From positions 3,100,001-3,164,000 of the forward strand of contig JAVFKD010000004.1 of assembly GCA_036429605.1 (NCBI GenBank): a stretch of 64,000 bases of DNA. Reading direction: 5' to 3'. Numbering within the stretch: the stretch's first letter is position 1; each line of letters opens with the position of its first letter. The position numbers and the translations under genes were made by a program. The notes below the pieces were generated by a model. The model did not search any database. It worked only from the letters and a program-made list of their open reading frames with translations, and was not told where the DNA came from. The DNA comes from Cladobotryum mycophilum. Its lineage: Eukaryota > Ascomycota > Sordariomycetes > Hypocreales > Hypocreaceae. Shown piece after piece: positions 12,044 to 22,123 of the stretch.

Positions 12044-13984
12044 TCACCATCCAAAGCTCTCATTATGCCACCATACATCCCTCCCCTTCATTACCCAAGG
12101 GCGAACATGCCGCCTCACCTCCCATGTCATCTCCGTGGGCCCACACACCAACACGGCAACCTTATCCTGCAAGCCCTGGCGGAAGGCATCGTCTACAATC
12201 TTTTGGATGTCGGGCCGCTTACGGTTGTGCTCCGAGGTGAAGCGCCCGCGCCGGCTGTCGCGGAACATGGCGTCCAGCTCTACGGTGGTGGTGCCTGCGC
12301 CCGCAGCGTTGTCTGCATCGTTGGCGAGACCGAGATCGCCCGTCAGGTAAAGCTGAACGTTTTCGTCCTCGAGGAGCTTCTTGTCGTCACCGGTGGAGAT
12401 CGCCCAGGTGGCGTCGCCGGGGGTGCGGATGGCCCATACGAATTGGATCTTGGCGGCGGGCAGGTCGGTTTGGATGGCGTGGTAGAGGGGCACGGTGAAG
12501 GTGGCGCCAACACCGCCGGCGACAAGGAGGATGCGGGTAGGGGACCAGGTGAGGAGGTTTTGGAAGTGCTTGCCCATTTCGCCGTAGGGTCCTTCGATGG
12601 CGAGGGAGACTTTGGTTTCACCAGAGGAGGAGGGGGATGCGAAGTCGTTGAGGACGTTGGTCATGGGCCCGTTCCGTCTCCTGGCGACAAAGGCGATGCC
12701 GCTGTTGTCTTCTTTGACGGAGGCCACGGTGAATGGGTTGTAGAGGAAATCGAAGACGAGGGACTTGGAGGATGGGTGCTTGGCGGTGCGTCCCGTGGGG
12801 GGGATGTTGAGGTAGATGTGGGAACCAGGCAGTGATCGGAACTTTTCAGCCTTTTCAGCGGGCAGAGGGACGGAGACCTTGACGAGATCGGTGCCGGAGA
12901 TGGTTTCCACTGTGGATGGCGTCGTGACGGTGCCCATTTTTCGGGCCGCGAGGTCGAAGATGAAGACGACGGCTGCCTCTACGACGTATATACGAGCCGA
13001 AGTGGCGTGGAAGAAGACCAGGGCCGGCACGTAGAGAGCCACGGTCAGATGCGTAATGAAGAATAGCCTGTAAGAGTACCGTCTGAGGCTAGCCATGGCG
13101 GTGCCGGCGAGGGAGTGGAAGCTAAACGCCAAGAGATGGCCCATGAAGATGACGGGCTTGAAGAAGCGGCTCATCCAGATGCTGTTCTGGAGGAAGAAGT
13201 TGTTGTAGAGGACGATGTGGAAAAGGAGGAGGCCGTAGACGATGCGGCCCAGGACGCGGTGGTAGCGGTTGAGGTGCTCGTGAGAGGAGTTGAACGCCCA
13301 GGCGTAGGGGTTGAGGCTCTTGAGAGAGAGGAGGTACTGGACTGGTAATTGGGAGATGCCAACTATGCCGAAGCGTTTGGTGACGTGCATGTAGTCTGGG
13401 ATGAGTTAGAATTATTGTTTATGATATGAAGATGCAAAAATAACATGAAAACAATAAGATGTAGCTTAAGTTCTTAAGTGTATGAACATGAGATGAGACC
13501 AAAAACAAGTATTATAGATACAAAAAGGAAAACACATATACGACAAACTAGAGAGGGATGAAAAAAGAAACTGACCTCTTCCCGTTCCACGCACACTCAG
13601 AGCCATGAGCCAGGTCGTCCACGCAAGTCCCAAGATCCATTCATCCCTCTGACCCCAACTCGACCCAAAGGCCGTCACATCATCGCCCAACCACCACACG
13701 AGCTTCCTCCACGAAGCAGCCAGCCCACCAGCCGCGCTCGCTCGTCGTGCCTTGACGGCGGGCGAACCGGGGACCTCTTGGTACTGGACCCGGCTGCCGC
13801 TGCTGCTGCTGCTTCCACCTTTAGAGATGAAGCGTGCGGCGTAGATGGCGAGGCGGACAAGGGCGGCTATGAGGAGGGGCGCGATGGAGGAGATGTGTGC
13901 GATTTGGCCGTAGAGGTCGATGATGGAGCGGCGGTGGGCGAGCTCCTCGTTTGATTGCTTGAGGAACTCGTATGGCCAGCCCAT
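12044..13984 (-). CDS. Ferric-chelate reductase, plasma-membrane flavocytochrome
   Basis: The protein passes electrons from NADPH through FAD and haem to reduce extracellular ferric iron or copper. Exons are 13984-13576 and 13395-12044, giving 586 residues; the 180-base intron has GTCAGT and CAG ends. An N-terminal membrane segment (residues about 32-52) is followed by a Ser/basic loop and the ferric-reductase transmembrane domain with paired histidines (HLNRYHRVLGR and LLLFH; later SFHSL and FITH). The FAD-binding segment reads NPFTVAS, with Asn where HPFT is usual. The NADPH-binding segment is VAGGVGATFTVPLY and the C terminus is CGPTEMTWEVRR. Domain order matches the FRE/NOX superfamily, and no EF-hands are present, so a metalloreductase is more likely than an NADPH oxidase. 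The metal specificity cannot be read from the sequence. Confidence 0.9.
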
Positions 13985-15569
13985 TGTAACGTATTATTAC
14001 TGTTGCTTGTTATTATTTATTATAATAATCCTTAATTGGCCTTGTTGGCGGTTGATGATTTGAGAAGGGGGCGAAGGGGGTTGGCTGGTTAGGTCGGCCC
14101 AGAGCTTAGAGGTCAAGGCCCCCCCGTTTTATATGACTGAATGAATGCCTTGATCTCCACGACGCCGACGCCGACGCAAAACGATGTAATCCCCGTATTA
14201 CACTGTGATTGATAAGGTCGGTGTCAGTTCTCCCTTGGTAGCTAGGAGTCTAGGACAGGCAGTTTCCCATGCAAGGCTGTTTACTTTAGTGCCTGAGGCA
14301 TTAAATCACTCAGAACATAGGTAGGTAGTACCACCAAGGTATTAGTTAATACACGGTGGTGGGAAAAGAATGTTAATTGAGAGAATGCTGCTCGGGACCG
14401 AGATGATGGGGGCACAAAAAAAAGAGGACAGATATCTATGGGTGATGAGTTGTTTTGAGTATAAGCGTATAGTTGGATGGCTTACAAATTGTGATTTCAG
14501 TTAATCCAGATGGGTATGAGTTTTGGGGTGAGATTTCATCTTTGTGTGTTAGAGACAGAGAGAGAAGAACTGTGACCAATCAACCTTGACTTGATTACGT
14601 TTTCACAAGCTATCTATAATGATAATAAAAGAACTGGCTACTCAAAAAGATTGCGAGCCGATGAATCAAGAATGCAAGACTCGGCATCGCATCATCTTGT
14701 ATCTACGGGGTAGGCTACGGGGTGAACAAACCCTGGAACCCGAGACATGCATGACTTGGGCCCCCCGTTCTTATGCAACCTCTCAATAGCGTCGTAATAC
14801 AGCCAGGGCTCCTCGTCTCACTTTGATGGCCCTGGATGAATGAGCAAGTGAGTGAGTGAGTGAGTGAGTGCAATTCTCCGCTTACAAAGACTTTCCACTT
14901 GATCACCGTTTTGGATCCGTATGTAGTCAAGTGCGGGCACATTGAATGCCGTCTTAGTAGTGCTACGGTGAAGGGAGCAGCCCGTTGAGGTTGACGAGTT
15001 CTGGACCGTTATACAGAATTGGTGGCTATGATGAGATTTGGGTCAAGGATAGCCATTGGTTATCCATATTTTGCATAATTACTTGGCGACTTGATGGAGG
15101 ATATAAAGACTATTGGTCTATTTCTCTGTCTATATAAAATAATGGTATTTTACATTTCACATGGTGGAAAACAAAGAATCAGTTGGTGTAAAGGAGTGAT
15201 GGTATAGGGTAGCTCGGATGAAGTCGGATAACAGCACGCAATGTCCTTCCAGATGGACTCATATGCTGGAGAGGAATGATGAGAGTTTAATAGGCAATAA
15301 AATAAAACTGCTTTCCCTCTCTCTCTCTAGGATCGGCTAACCCACTATTGTCATTATTTTTGGGCTGTTGATCACGTGGCTCTATCGAAATACGAGGTTT
15401 GATACGAAGTGCCTAACCCAGAGAAGTTGAATAGAATCCTCGTAAGCGATTGGATTCTACCTTTGTAGATGAACTTGCACTTTCCTCAAGTCACTACCTG
15501 AGTCAATTTTGTGTATAGCATCCTATTTTTAAGAGAAAACCTGAACACCCTTACCCTTACTTTGCAAAA
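13985..15569. other. Divergent intergenic region, ferric reductase and GNAT genes
   Basis: The two promoters should lie here. The stretch includes a run of six C near 14119, a GAGT tetranucleotide repeat at 14847-14870 and AT-rich segments. No credible reading frame or RNA gene was found. Confidence 0.55.
14847..14870. repeat. GAGT tetranucleotide microsatellite
   Basis: Six near-perfect GTGA/GAGT units lie in the intergenic stretch between the ferric reductase and GNAT genes. Confidence 0.85.
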
Positions 15570-16313
15570 ATGGAAAACCTCGAGGCGTACACGGATCGTC
15601 TTTTACTCAGGCGACTGGTGTCGAATGAGTTGGGGGGTCGGGACCTTGAGGCGTTCCATCAAGTTTGGAGTAGCGAGCAGGCTACTCAATGGCTGTACGT
15701 TTTTTTCTCTTTTTTCTTTTTCTTTTTGAGTAACTCGCTGTTGTGATATTTGGATCCGCCTTCTTATTTTGAAAACAGTTCTCGAGGGCCGTGCAAGGAT
15801 GAGCTGGAGAGCCAGGCGTGGATGGCTGGCATCCTACCCTCTTCTAGCCCGGGTATAACGAAGATCTCTTATGCCGTCTTTCATCGGACGCCAAAGACTT
15901 CCCCATCGTCGCCGGAGATGGGCAACCAGGGGTCTGGCTGGGAAGCGGTCGGAATTATAACCCTGCTGCCCATACAATCCCCGGTTCCCGTCGCCGACGA
16001 GGCCCCTAATCCGGAGAGGCGCATACTGGAGCTCGGATACCTGTTCCTCCCCACAGCCTGGGGCCGGGGATACGCCACGGAAAGTCTCCGGGAGCTCCTG
16101 AGATTATGCCGGCATGATGACGACGGGGTGGCACCGGGAGAGGTCGTGGAGACTGATGTTCGGGCCAACGTGGAGCGGGAGAATGTAAAGAGCGTGCGCG
16201 TGGTGGAGAAGCTGGGGTTTCACGAGGTTGGTGAATTCGAGGTGGATAATAAGAGGGAGTCGAGTGAGGGGAAGAAGAAGATTACGGTTGTACAGTATCG
16301 GAGACTTGTTTGA
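15570..16313 (+). CDS. GNAT-family N-acetyltransferase
   Basis: This is an acetyl-CoA-dependent acetyltransferase of the RimJ/RimL type. Exons are 15570-15694 and 15779-16313; the 84-base intron has GTACGT and CAG ends. The result is 219 residues beginning at the ATG of MENLEAYTDRLLLRRL, whose TDRLLLR stretch is the usual first strand of this subfamily. The acetyl-CoA pyrophosphate-binding motif is AWGRGYATESLREL, preceded by the strand ELGYLFLP. The helix and strand VRVVEKLGFHEVGEF form the C-terminal motif. The substrate is unknown. The gene stands alone, with its own 5' region of over 1.5 kb shared with the ferric reductase. Confidence 0.87.
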
Positions 16314-17002
16314 TGAAAACGTGGCTTCTTAGTCAACGATATATAAAGCCGTGAAACGAAAGCGAGAGCGAGAACGAACGACGTCCGAGAACCCGGGCCC
16401 GGGGTATAGTCTTGAGACGGACCGGCCGGTCACCTCACCCCCCGCCCGTCACATCCGCCCGTTCATCCTATCCGCGCCGGATGAGGTGAGCAATTGCGTG
16501 TGGAGCTTAGTCAATGTCGTTATCTTCTGGGCATAAACTGACTCTCTACAGTAGGGGAAGTTGAGCTGATTGGCCATTCAACATCACCAATGTGTTTCGG
16601 TTTAGGTTGTGTTGTTTCACTATGCTTACTATAGCCATCTGTACTACGAAAGATGGACGACATCTCTAAGCAAATAATGGATAGCCCATCACTAAGCAAA
16701 AAGGAGATAACCATTTCTAAGCGAATACTTGGATTGTTAAGCCATGAGAGTAGTAGATGGCGGTATGAGGGCACGGAATGGCTCAACTGAATGAATGGTT
16801 GCTATTGACAAGATGAAGGTGTATCATGAAAGGTATAAGAACTCGTTGTGATCAGCATAATGGTAGATGAACATCAACACCAACAACAAACAACAAACAA
16901 CAAACCTCATCTTATATACAAGAACCCTAAAAACGAAAAGCACAAACTTTGGTATCATATTGATTTCAGCAATCCTACATCATCATCATCATCATCATCA
17001 TC
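16314..17002. other. Promoter region of the short-chain dehydrogenase
   Basis: No gene is supported. Three loosely repeated CTAAGCRAA motifs occur at about 16663-16727, an AACAACAA tract at about 16876-16905, and a CAT/ATC trinucleotide run (about 16978-17005) that merges directly into the start codon of the next gene. Confidence 0.5.
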
Positions 17003-18004
17003 ATGGCGGCTTCTATGGCATTGGACGCCGACTTCACCAATGCTAGACCCACTTACACAAAGGTCTACCGCTACGACACCTACCCGGCCATCTCTCCCTC
17101 TCGCCCAGAGCTCTCGACCAAGGGCAAGAGCGTCGTCCTCACGGGAGCCGGCGGCGGTATCGGCGCAGAGACGGCGCTCGCCTTTGCCGAATCCGGGACT
17201 TCGCACCTTGCCCTCCTCGGCCGCACCGAGAAGACGCTGCTGGCCACCAAGGCTTCCGTGAACAAGGCGTATCCGGGCACAAAGGTGTACACCTACGTGG
17301 CCGACATTGCCGACCACGCGTCTCTCAAGACGGCCCTGGACTCCTTCTCGGCCGCCGTGGGGGGCAAGCTGGACATCCTGGTCTCCAACGCCGGCTACCT
17401 CGCCAACCTCAGCACCATCCTGGGCTCGGAGCCGGGCGACTGGTGGTCGGGCTTCGAGATCAACGTCAAGGGGAACTATAACCTGACCAGGGCCTTTATA
17501 CCCGTCGCCAGGAGCGACGCGACCCTGATACACGTTTCCTCGGGCGGGGCGCATCTGCCGCACCTCTGGGGGCACAGCAGCTATCAGGTGTCCAAGATGG
17601 CGGCGACCAGGTTCTACGAGAGCCTGCAGGCAGAGCACCCGGAGCTCAAGGTTATGCAGTTCCACCCCGGTGTCGTTGAGACGCCCATGCGGGTGAAGTC
17701 CTTTCAGGGAAAGGATGCCAGGTTTCAATTGGAAGATGGTATGTTTCTCTCTCTCTCTCTCTCTCTCCCCAATTGCTTTGCTTTCAATGTTCTACATGTC
17801 AGCGCTAACCCTGTTTTGACATTGTTGTAACAAATAGTCAAGCTCGCAGCATCGTTTGCGGTTTGGTCCGCGAGCGAGGAAGCCAGGTTTCTGCGAGGGA
17901 AGTTTGTCTGGGCGTCTTGGGATGTTGAGGAATTAAAGGCCAAGGCGTCGGAGCTTGAGAGGGACCCTGAGACGTTGGTCCTGAGACTAAAGGGCTGGGA
18001 GTGA
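17003..18004 (+). CDS. Short-chain dehydrogenase/reductase
   Basis: This is a classical NAD(P)-dependent oxidoreductase. Exons are 17003-17738 and 17838-18004; the 99-base intron has GTATGT and TAG ends and contains a CT microsatellite. The protein has 300 residues. The cofactor-binding motif is TGAGGGIG (residues about 48-55), the structural motif is SNAG, the catalytic serine lies in HVSSGGAH, and the catalytic pair is YQVSK. After the second exon joins, the C terminus (FLRGKFVWASWDVEEL) resembles fungal SDRs of unknown substrate. No signal peptide is seen, so it is likely cytosolic. It has no pathway partner nearby. Confidence 0.9.
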
Positions 18005-18752
18005 GTGTTTGACTGAGGTTGGTTATCATGTGTATTTCGTATAGATCTACTCTAGATGATGGAATAGATTTTGTTGGACAAGTTATCATTGTCATTTATT
18101 ATATGTGATATGATGCCAATCAAGATGGACAAGGATATTGTGACTAGGATATAGAGCGAGTGAGTGAGTGGGCTTATGGATTTTTAGTGTTGATTCGATA
18201 TTAATCTGATGCAAGGTGAGACTCGTGGGAATGTAACAAGAATGTAGTCTGACTGGCTTGCATGGAGGATTGTTTACCCTGATCATACCTAGTATTCGGT
18301 ACCAGTCTAGTCGTCTTAACCATAACAGACGAGTTATTAAAAAGCGCAGTGCATTCCAGCAAACGAGTCAAAGTTTTTGTTAAGGAATGGATGGCCCCAC
18401 GCGATCAGTGACCCCGCCATCCGGTATCGCCCACTATCGCCCACTATCACTATCACCCACTGTGGGCTGTTGCATGCAATGGATGGATGCGTGCATTGCA
18501 GGTTGCGCCCTCCACCTTTTTGCTCACTCGCTCGCCTGCTCATCCTTCTAGGTTCTATCCAATCAGGGCCACTAAAATTTTCTTCCTCTTCCCTCTTCTT
18601 AATCCTCTGATCCCTCCAACAACTCCATCCTCTCTTCCACCTCTTCTTCTTCTTCTCCTCCTCTCTTCTCTTCTCTTCTCTTCATCCTCCAATTCCCTGA
18701 CCAGATACCATCTCTCTCTCTCAACAAAACACACATCACAATCACAGCTACA
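18005..18752. other. Promoter region of serine hydroxymethyltransferase
   Basis: The stretch includes short tandem CCCACTATC-type units at about 18430-18460 and a long pyrimidine-rich tract (about 18580-18740) leading to the SHM2 start. Such CT-rich leaders are usual for highly expressed fungal genes. No other gene is visible. Confidence 0.55.
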
Positions 18753-20433
18753 ATGGCCGAGCCTACCTACGCCCTGTCCGCATCCCACAAGGAGGTTCGT
18801 TCCCCCCAATTGCTCTCTCTCTGTCTTCCAATCCTCAGTGGACCTTCTGAACCAATTGAACTAACCTCGTCTCTCTAGATGCTCGAGAAGTCTCTTCTCG
18901 AGTCTGACCCCGAGGTCGCTGCCATCATGGTACGTCAAACCTTTTCTTTCCTAGACCCCTCCCCTCCCACAACGTCATATCATATCGTCTTGCCCCTCAT
19001 TACTGACAACTCCACCACAGAAAGATGAGGTCCAGCGTCAGCGCGAGTCCATTGTTCTCATTGCTTCCGAGAACATCACCTCCCGTGCCGTCTTCGACGC
19101 TCTAGGATCGCCCATGTCCAACAAGTACTCCGAGGGTTACCCCGGCGCCCGTTACTACGGTGGCAACCAGCACATTGACCAGATCGAGCTGCTCTGCCAG
19201 CGCCGTGCTCTCGCCGCCTTCCACGTCGACTCGGAGAAGTGGGGTGTCAACGTTCAGTGCCTCAGTGGCAGCCCTGCCAACCTTCAGGTCTACCAGGCCA
19301 TCATGCCTCCTCACGGTCGCTTGATGGGTCTTGATCTCCCCCACGGTGGCCATCTTAGCCACGGCTACCAGACTCCCCAGCGCAAGTGAGTAAAACCAAC
19401 ATAACACATAAGAGGCCCTTGATTAACAATTTCTCTCCTCAGAATCTCTGCCGTCTCCACCTACTTCGAGACCATGCCTTACCGTGTTGATCTCGAGACC
19501 GGCATCATCGACTACGACCAGCTCCAGGCCAATGCCATCCTCTACCGCCCCAAGGTTCTGGTTGCCGGTACCTCTGCTTACTGCCGTCTCATTGACTACG
19601 AGCGCATGCGCAAGATTGCCGACTCTGTTGGCGCTTACCTCGTCGTCGACATGGCCCACATCTCTGGTCTCATCGCCGCCGAGGTCATCCCCTCTCCTTT
19701 CCTCTACGCTGACATCGTCACCACCACCACCCACAAGTCTCTCCGTGGTCCTCGTGGTGCCATGATCTTCTTCCGCAAGGGTGTCCGCTCCGTTGATGCC
19801 AAGTCCGGTAAGGAGACTCTCTACGACCTCGAGGATGCCATCAACTTCTCTGTCTTCCCTGGCCACCAGGGTGGTCCCCACAACCACACCATCACCGCCT
19901 TGGCTGTTGCTCTCAAGCAGGCCCAGACCCCCGAGTTCAAGGCCTACCAGGAGAAGGTTGTCTCCAACGCCAAGACTGTCGAGACTAAGCTCAGGGAACT
20001 CGGCCACAAGCTTGTTGCCGATGGTACCGACAGCCACATGGTCCTCGTTGACCTCCGTCAGCACAAGCTTGATGGTGCCCGTATTGAGGCCGTCCTTGAG
20101 CAGATCAACATTGCCTGCAACAAGAACGCCATTCCCGGCGACAAGAGTGCTCTGACCCCTTACGGTATCCGAATCGGTACCCCTGCCATGACCAGCCGTG
20201 GTTTCGGCGAAAAGGACTTTGAGCGTGTTGCCATCTACATTGACGAGGCTATCAAGATCGCCAGATCGACCCAGGATGCTCTCCCCAAGGAGGCTAACAA
20301 GCTCAAGGACTTCAAGGCCAAGGTTGCCGCTGGCGAAGTTGACAAGATCAACGAGCTTCGCAAGGAGATTGCCGGCTGGGCTGGCAGCTTCCCTCTCCCC
20401 GTTGAGGGCTGGCGTCTGGATGCTGGCATCTAA
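18753..20433 (+). CDS. SHM2: Serine hydroxymethyltransferase, cytosolic
   Basis: This PLP enzyme interconverts serine and glycine with tetrahydrofolate and feeds one-carbon metabolism. Four exons (18753-18794, 18879-18929, 19021-19385, 19443-20433) give 482 residues; introns start GTTCGT, GTACGT and GTGAGT and end in AG. The N terminus ([14 protein letters not shown]) has no mitochondrial presequence, so I call the cytosolic form. The [13 protein letters not shown] substrate stretch is intact, and the PLP lysine is K251 in [13 protein letters not shown]. The whole family alignment is intact up to [10 protein letters not shown] near the end. Third codon positions are strongly C-biased, as expected for high expression. 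A long open frame on the opposite strand (19423-20520) is a shadow of this bias. Confidence 0.97.
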
Positions 20434-21879
20434 ACGGCCACTGCCTCCCGTCAGGAGACACAGTTTTAAGATACCAAAATGTTTTTTTTTTAAACACGGG
20501 GCGAGTAAGGGACGAGTCAAAAAAGGCGAATGTTCAACAACTTTTGCAATTTCATCAGGGCTGGCGCATATGATTCCATTTCAACCGGGATATAAGGATG
20601 AGGAAAGGGAGTTTGGTCGGGATTTTGGGAGAGGCTCAACAATGCATGTACGCAGGTTATGATTCAACTTCAGAATACTGGAGATGTCTGCTTCAACAAT
20701 TAGCAGACCAAATGAGATATTTAAATGTCTATGTCTATCGGATGAACACTGTGATTTTGCCTGTGACTGTTGTTAGATATATGCTTGCTTAGTACGCCGA
20801 GTTAGTCTGCCTGTTGTCTCTAGAGATTTGGTCTCGTCTGTGCATACATCTTCCATCTCACCGGTTTACGAACATGGATGTCATCCACTTCAGTCATTAC
20901 ACACAATCATCTTCATTAAAGGCCGTATATTGCCTATAGCCTATTTCTTCTTTCCCACCCCCTTTTTGGCCGCATCAATAACAGGAAAAAAAAGGAAGAC
21001 AAAAAAAAAAGGTTCGTCTCTCGATTCACCCCCACAACATCAATCCATGAAAGAGTCCACACGATTCCAACCGCCAATTTCATTCTCCCCTGCGCCAAAA
21101 AAAAGAACAAAAAACAGTCAAGCAAAAAACAAGATATAGGTTTGTAAGAAAAAGAGGAAAAGGAAGAGTAAAAAAAACGCAATAATCCATCCAAAAGCCG
21201 CCAGAGACTTGTTATTCAGCGACGGAGAAAAAACCCATGTTCGATATCTAAGAAAGGTAAGACGGACGCACTAGAAACGGGGTTTTTTGAAGCCAAAAAA
21301 AGAAGACCCAAATAAACATGAGAAAGAAGAAGAAAGTAAAAGGGTGTGAATGAAACAACGTTATGCCGCCGGACCACATCAATCATCCACGTCGTTTGAT
21401 ACGGCATTCTCCTGCAAAAAAAAAAGGGGGGGGGCAAGGGTATGAGCCGTCCTGTTTCTTCATGTGTGCAGATTTTGATCCGCAAGAAACAAGAAGAAGA
21501 AAAAACACGCACACACAGATAGTTCCCCTTATCCAAAGACCTTCTATACCCTTCGTTTCCGAGATGAGTTTGCGAGTACATAGGCGTACGGTCTTGAGCA
21601 GAAAAAGAAGAAGAAAAGACTGTCCATAATCGTATCCTGTAAAAAAAAAACGCCACAAATATTCGAGGATAAAGTCGGGTTGAGGTAGATGTAAGGAGGA
21701 GATGGGGATCGTTGAGTGAGGTGATTGTTGAATGAGGTTAAAGTAACAGAAAAAAGTAGCCCTACTCTCCTGTAAAGGCATAAAGGGGGTATGTCAGGGG
21801 CAGGGCCATAGAAAAAAACAACAACCAAATAGGTAAACCATTAGACGTGGGTAAAATTAGGAAAAAGTCGAGAATACAC
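20434..21879. other. Convergent intergenic region between SHM2 and SPT7
   Basis: The stretch is AT-rich with many homopolymers, including runs of A near 21002, 21418 and 21640 and a run of G near 21427. Open frames on the minus strand (about 21216-21828) are Phe/Leu/Ser low-complexity translations of these runs and are not supported as genes. It presumably holds 3' UTRs of both neighbours. Confidence 0.5.
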
Positions 21880-22008
21880 CTAATAGCACATGGTGGTAAT
21901 CAAGATGCTAAAAGCACATCTTGAGCGGCGCCGTGCCCCGTTGGTAGAGGAGCCGCTGAGCTCGTCAGGGGGCCTGATTAGGTAACAGGCAACATCTAAA
22001 TTGGACAT
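21880..22008 (-). CDS. Possible 42-residue small protein in a GC-rich island (or structured RNA)
   Basis: A minus-strand ATG at 22008 opens a 42-codon frame ending in TAG at 21880. The peptide has a Cys/Ile/Leu-rich start (CYLIR), a polar centre (PPDELSGSSTNG), a basic cluster (ARRRSR) and a hydrophobic, Cys-containing end. It is distinctive mainly because it lies in a GC-rich block within AT-rich sequence about 115 bases downstream of the SPT7 stop. The same block can fold: GAGCGGC at 21923-21929 with GCCGCT at 21952-21957, and GCCTG with CAGGC at 21972-21990. I do not recognise the peptide, and an open frame this short can arise by chance. It could be an independent small gene, an RNA element or chance. 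Confidence 0.3.
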   Translation of the reverse strand: MSNLDVACYLIRPPDELSGSSTNGARRRSRCAFSILITTMCY

Positions 22009-22123
22009 GGCCGCGAGGTGTGTAGTTTATATACATGCATGTTTTTATGGAGAGATAAGGCTTTGGCATCGAATTGATCGTTGGTGGATGGCTGCTGTAG
22101 ATTGTCAAAGGCGGCATGATTAA

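Noticed and set aside
12065..12835. Plus-strand open frame of 256 codons opposite the ferric reductase
   Set aside because: Gly/Val-rich shadow of the minus-strand NADPH-binding domain; no family features.
16955..17728. Minus-strand open frame of 257 codons opposite the short-chain dehydrogenase
   Set aside because: Mirror of a GC-rich coding region; the plus strand has TGAGGGIG, SNAG and YQVSK.
19423..20520. Long minus-strand open frame of 365 codons opposite SHM2
   Set aside because: It is a shadow of strongly C-ending codons in the serine hydroxymethyltransferase gene; the plus strand has the full enzyme with its PLP lysine.
21216..21828. Minus-strand Phe/Leu-rich frames downstream of SHM2
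   Set aside because: They translate poly-A/poly-T runs, show no domain or plausible start, and overlap one another in different frames.
21920..21992. tRNA-like reading of the GGTAGAGGAGCC stretch
   Set aside because: It lacks a cloverleaf, acceptor stem and a GTTCGAATC-type T arm; no other tRNA was recognised in the window.
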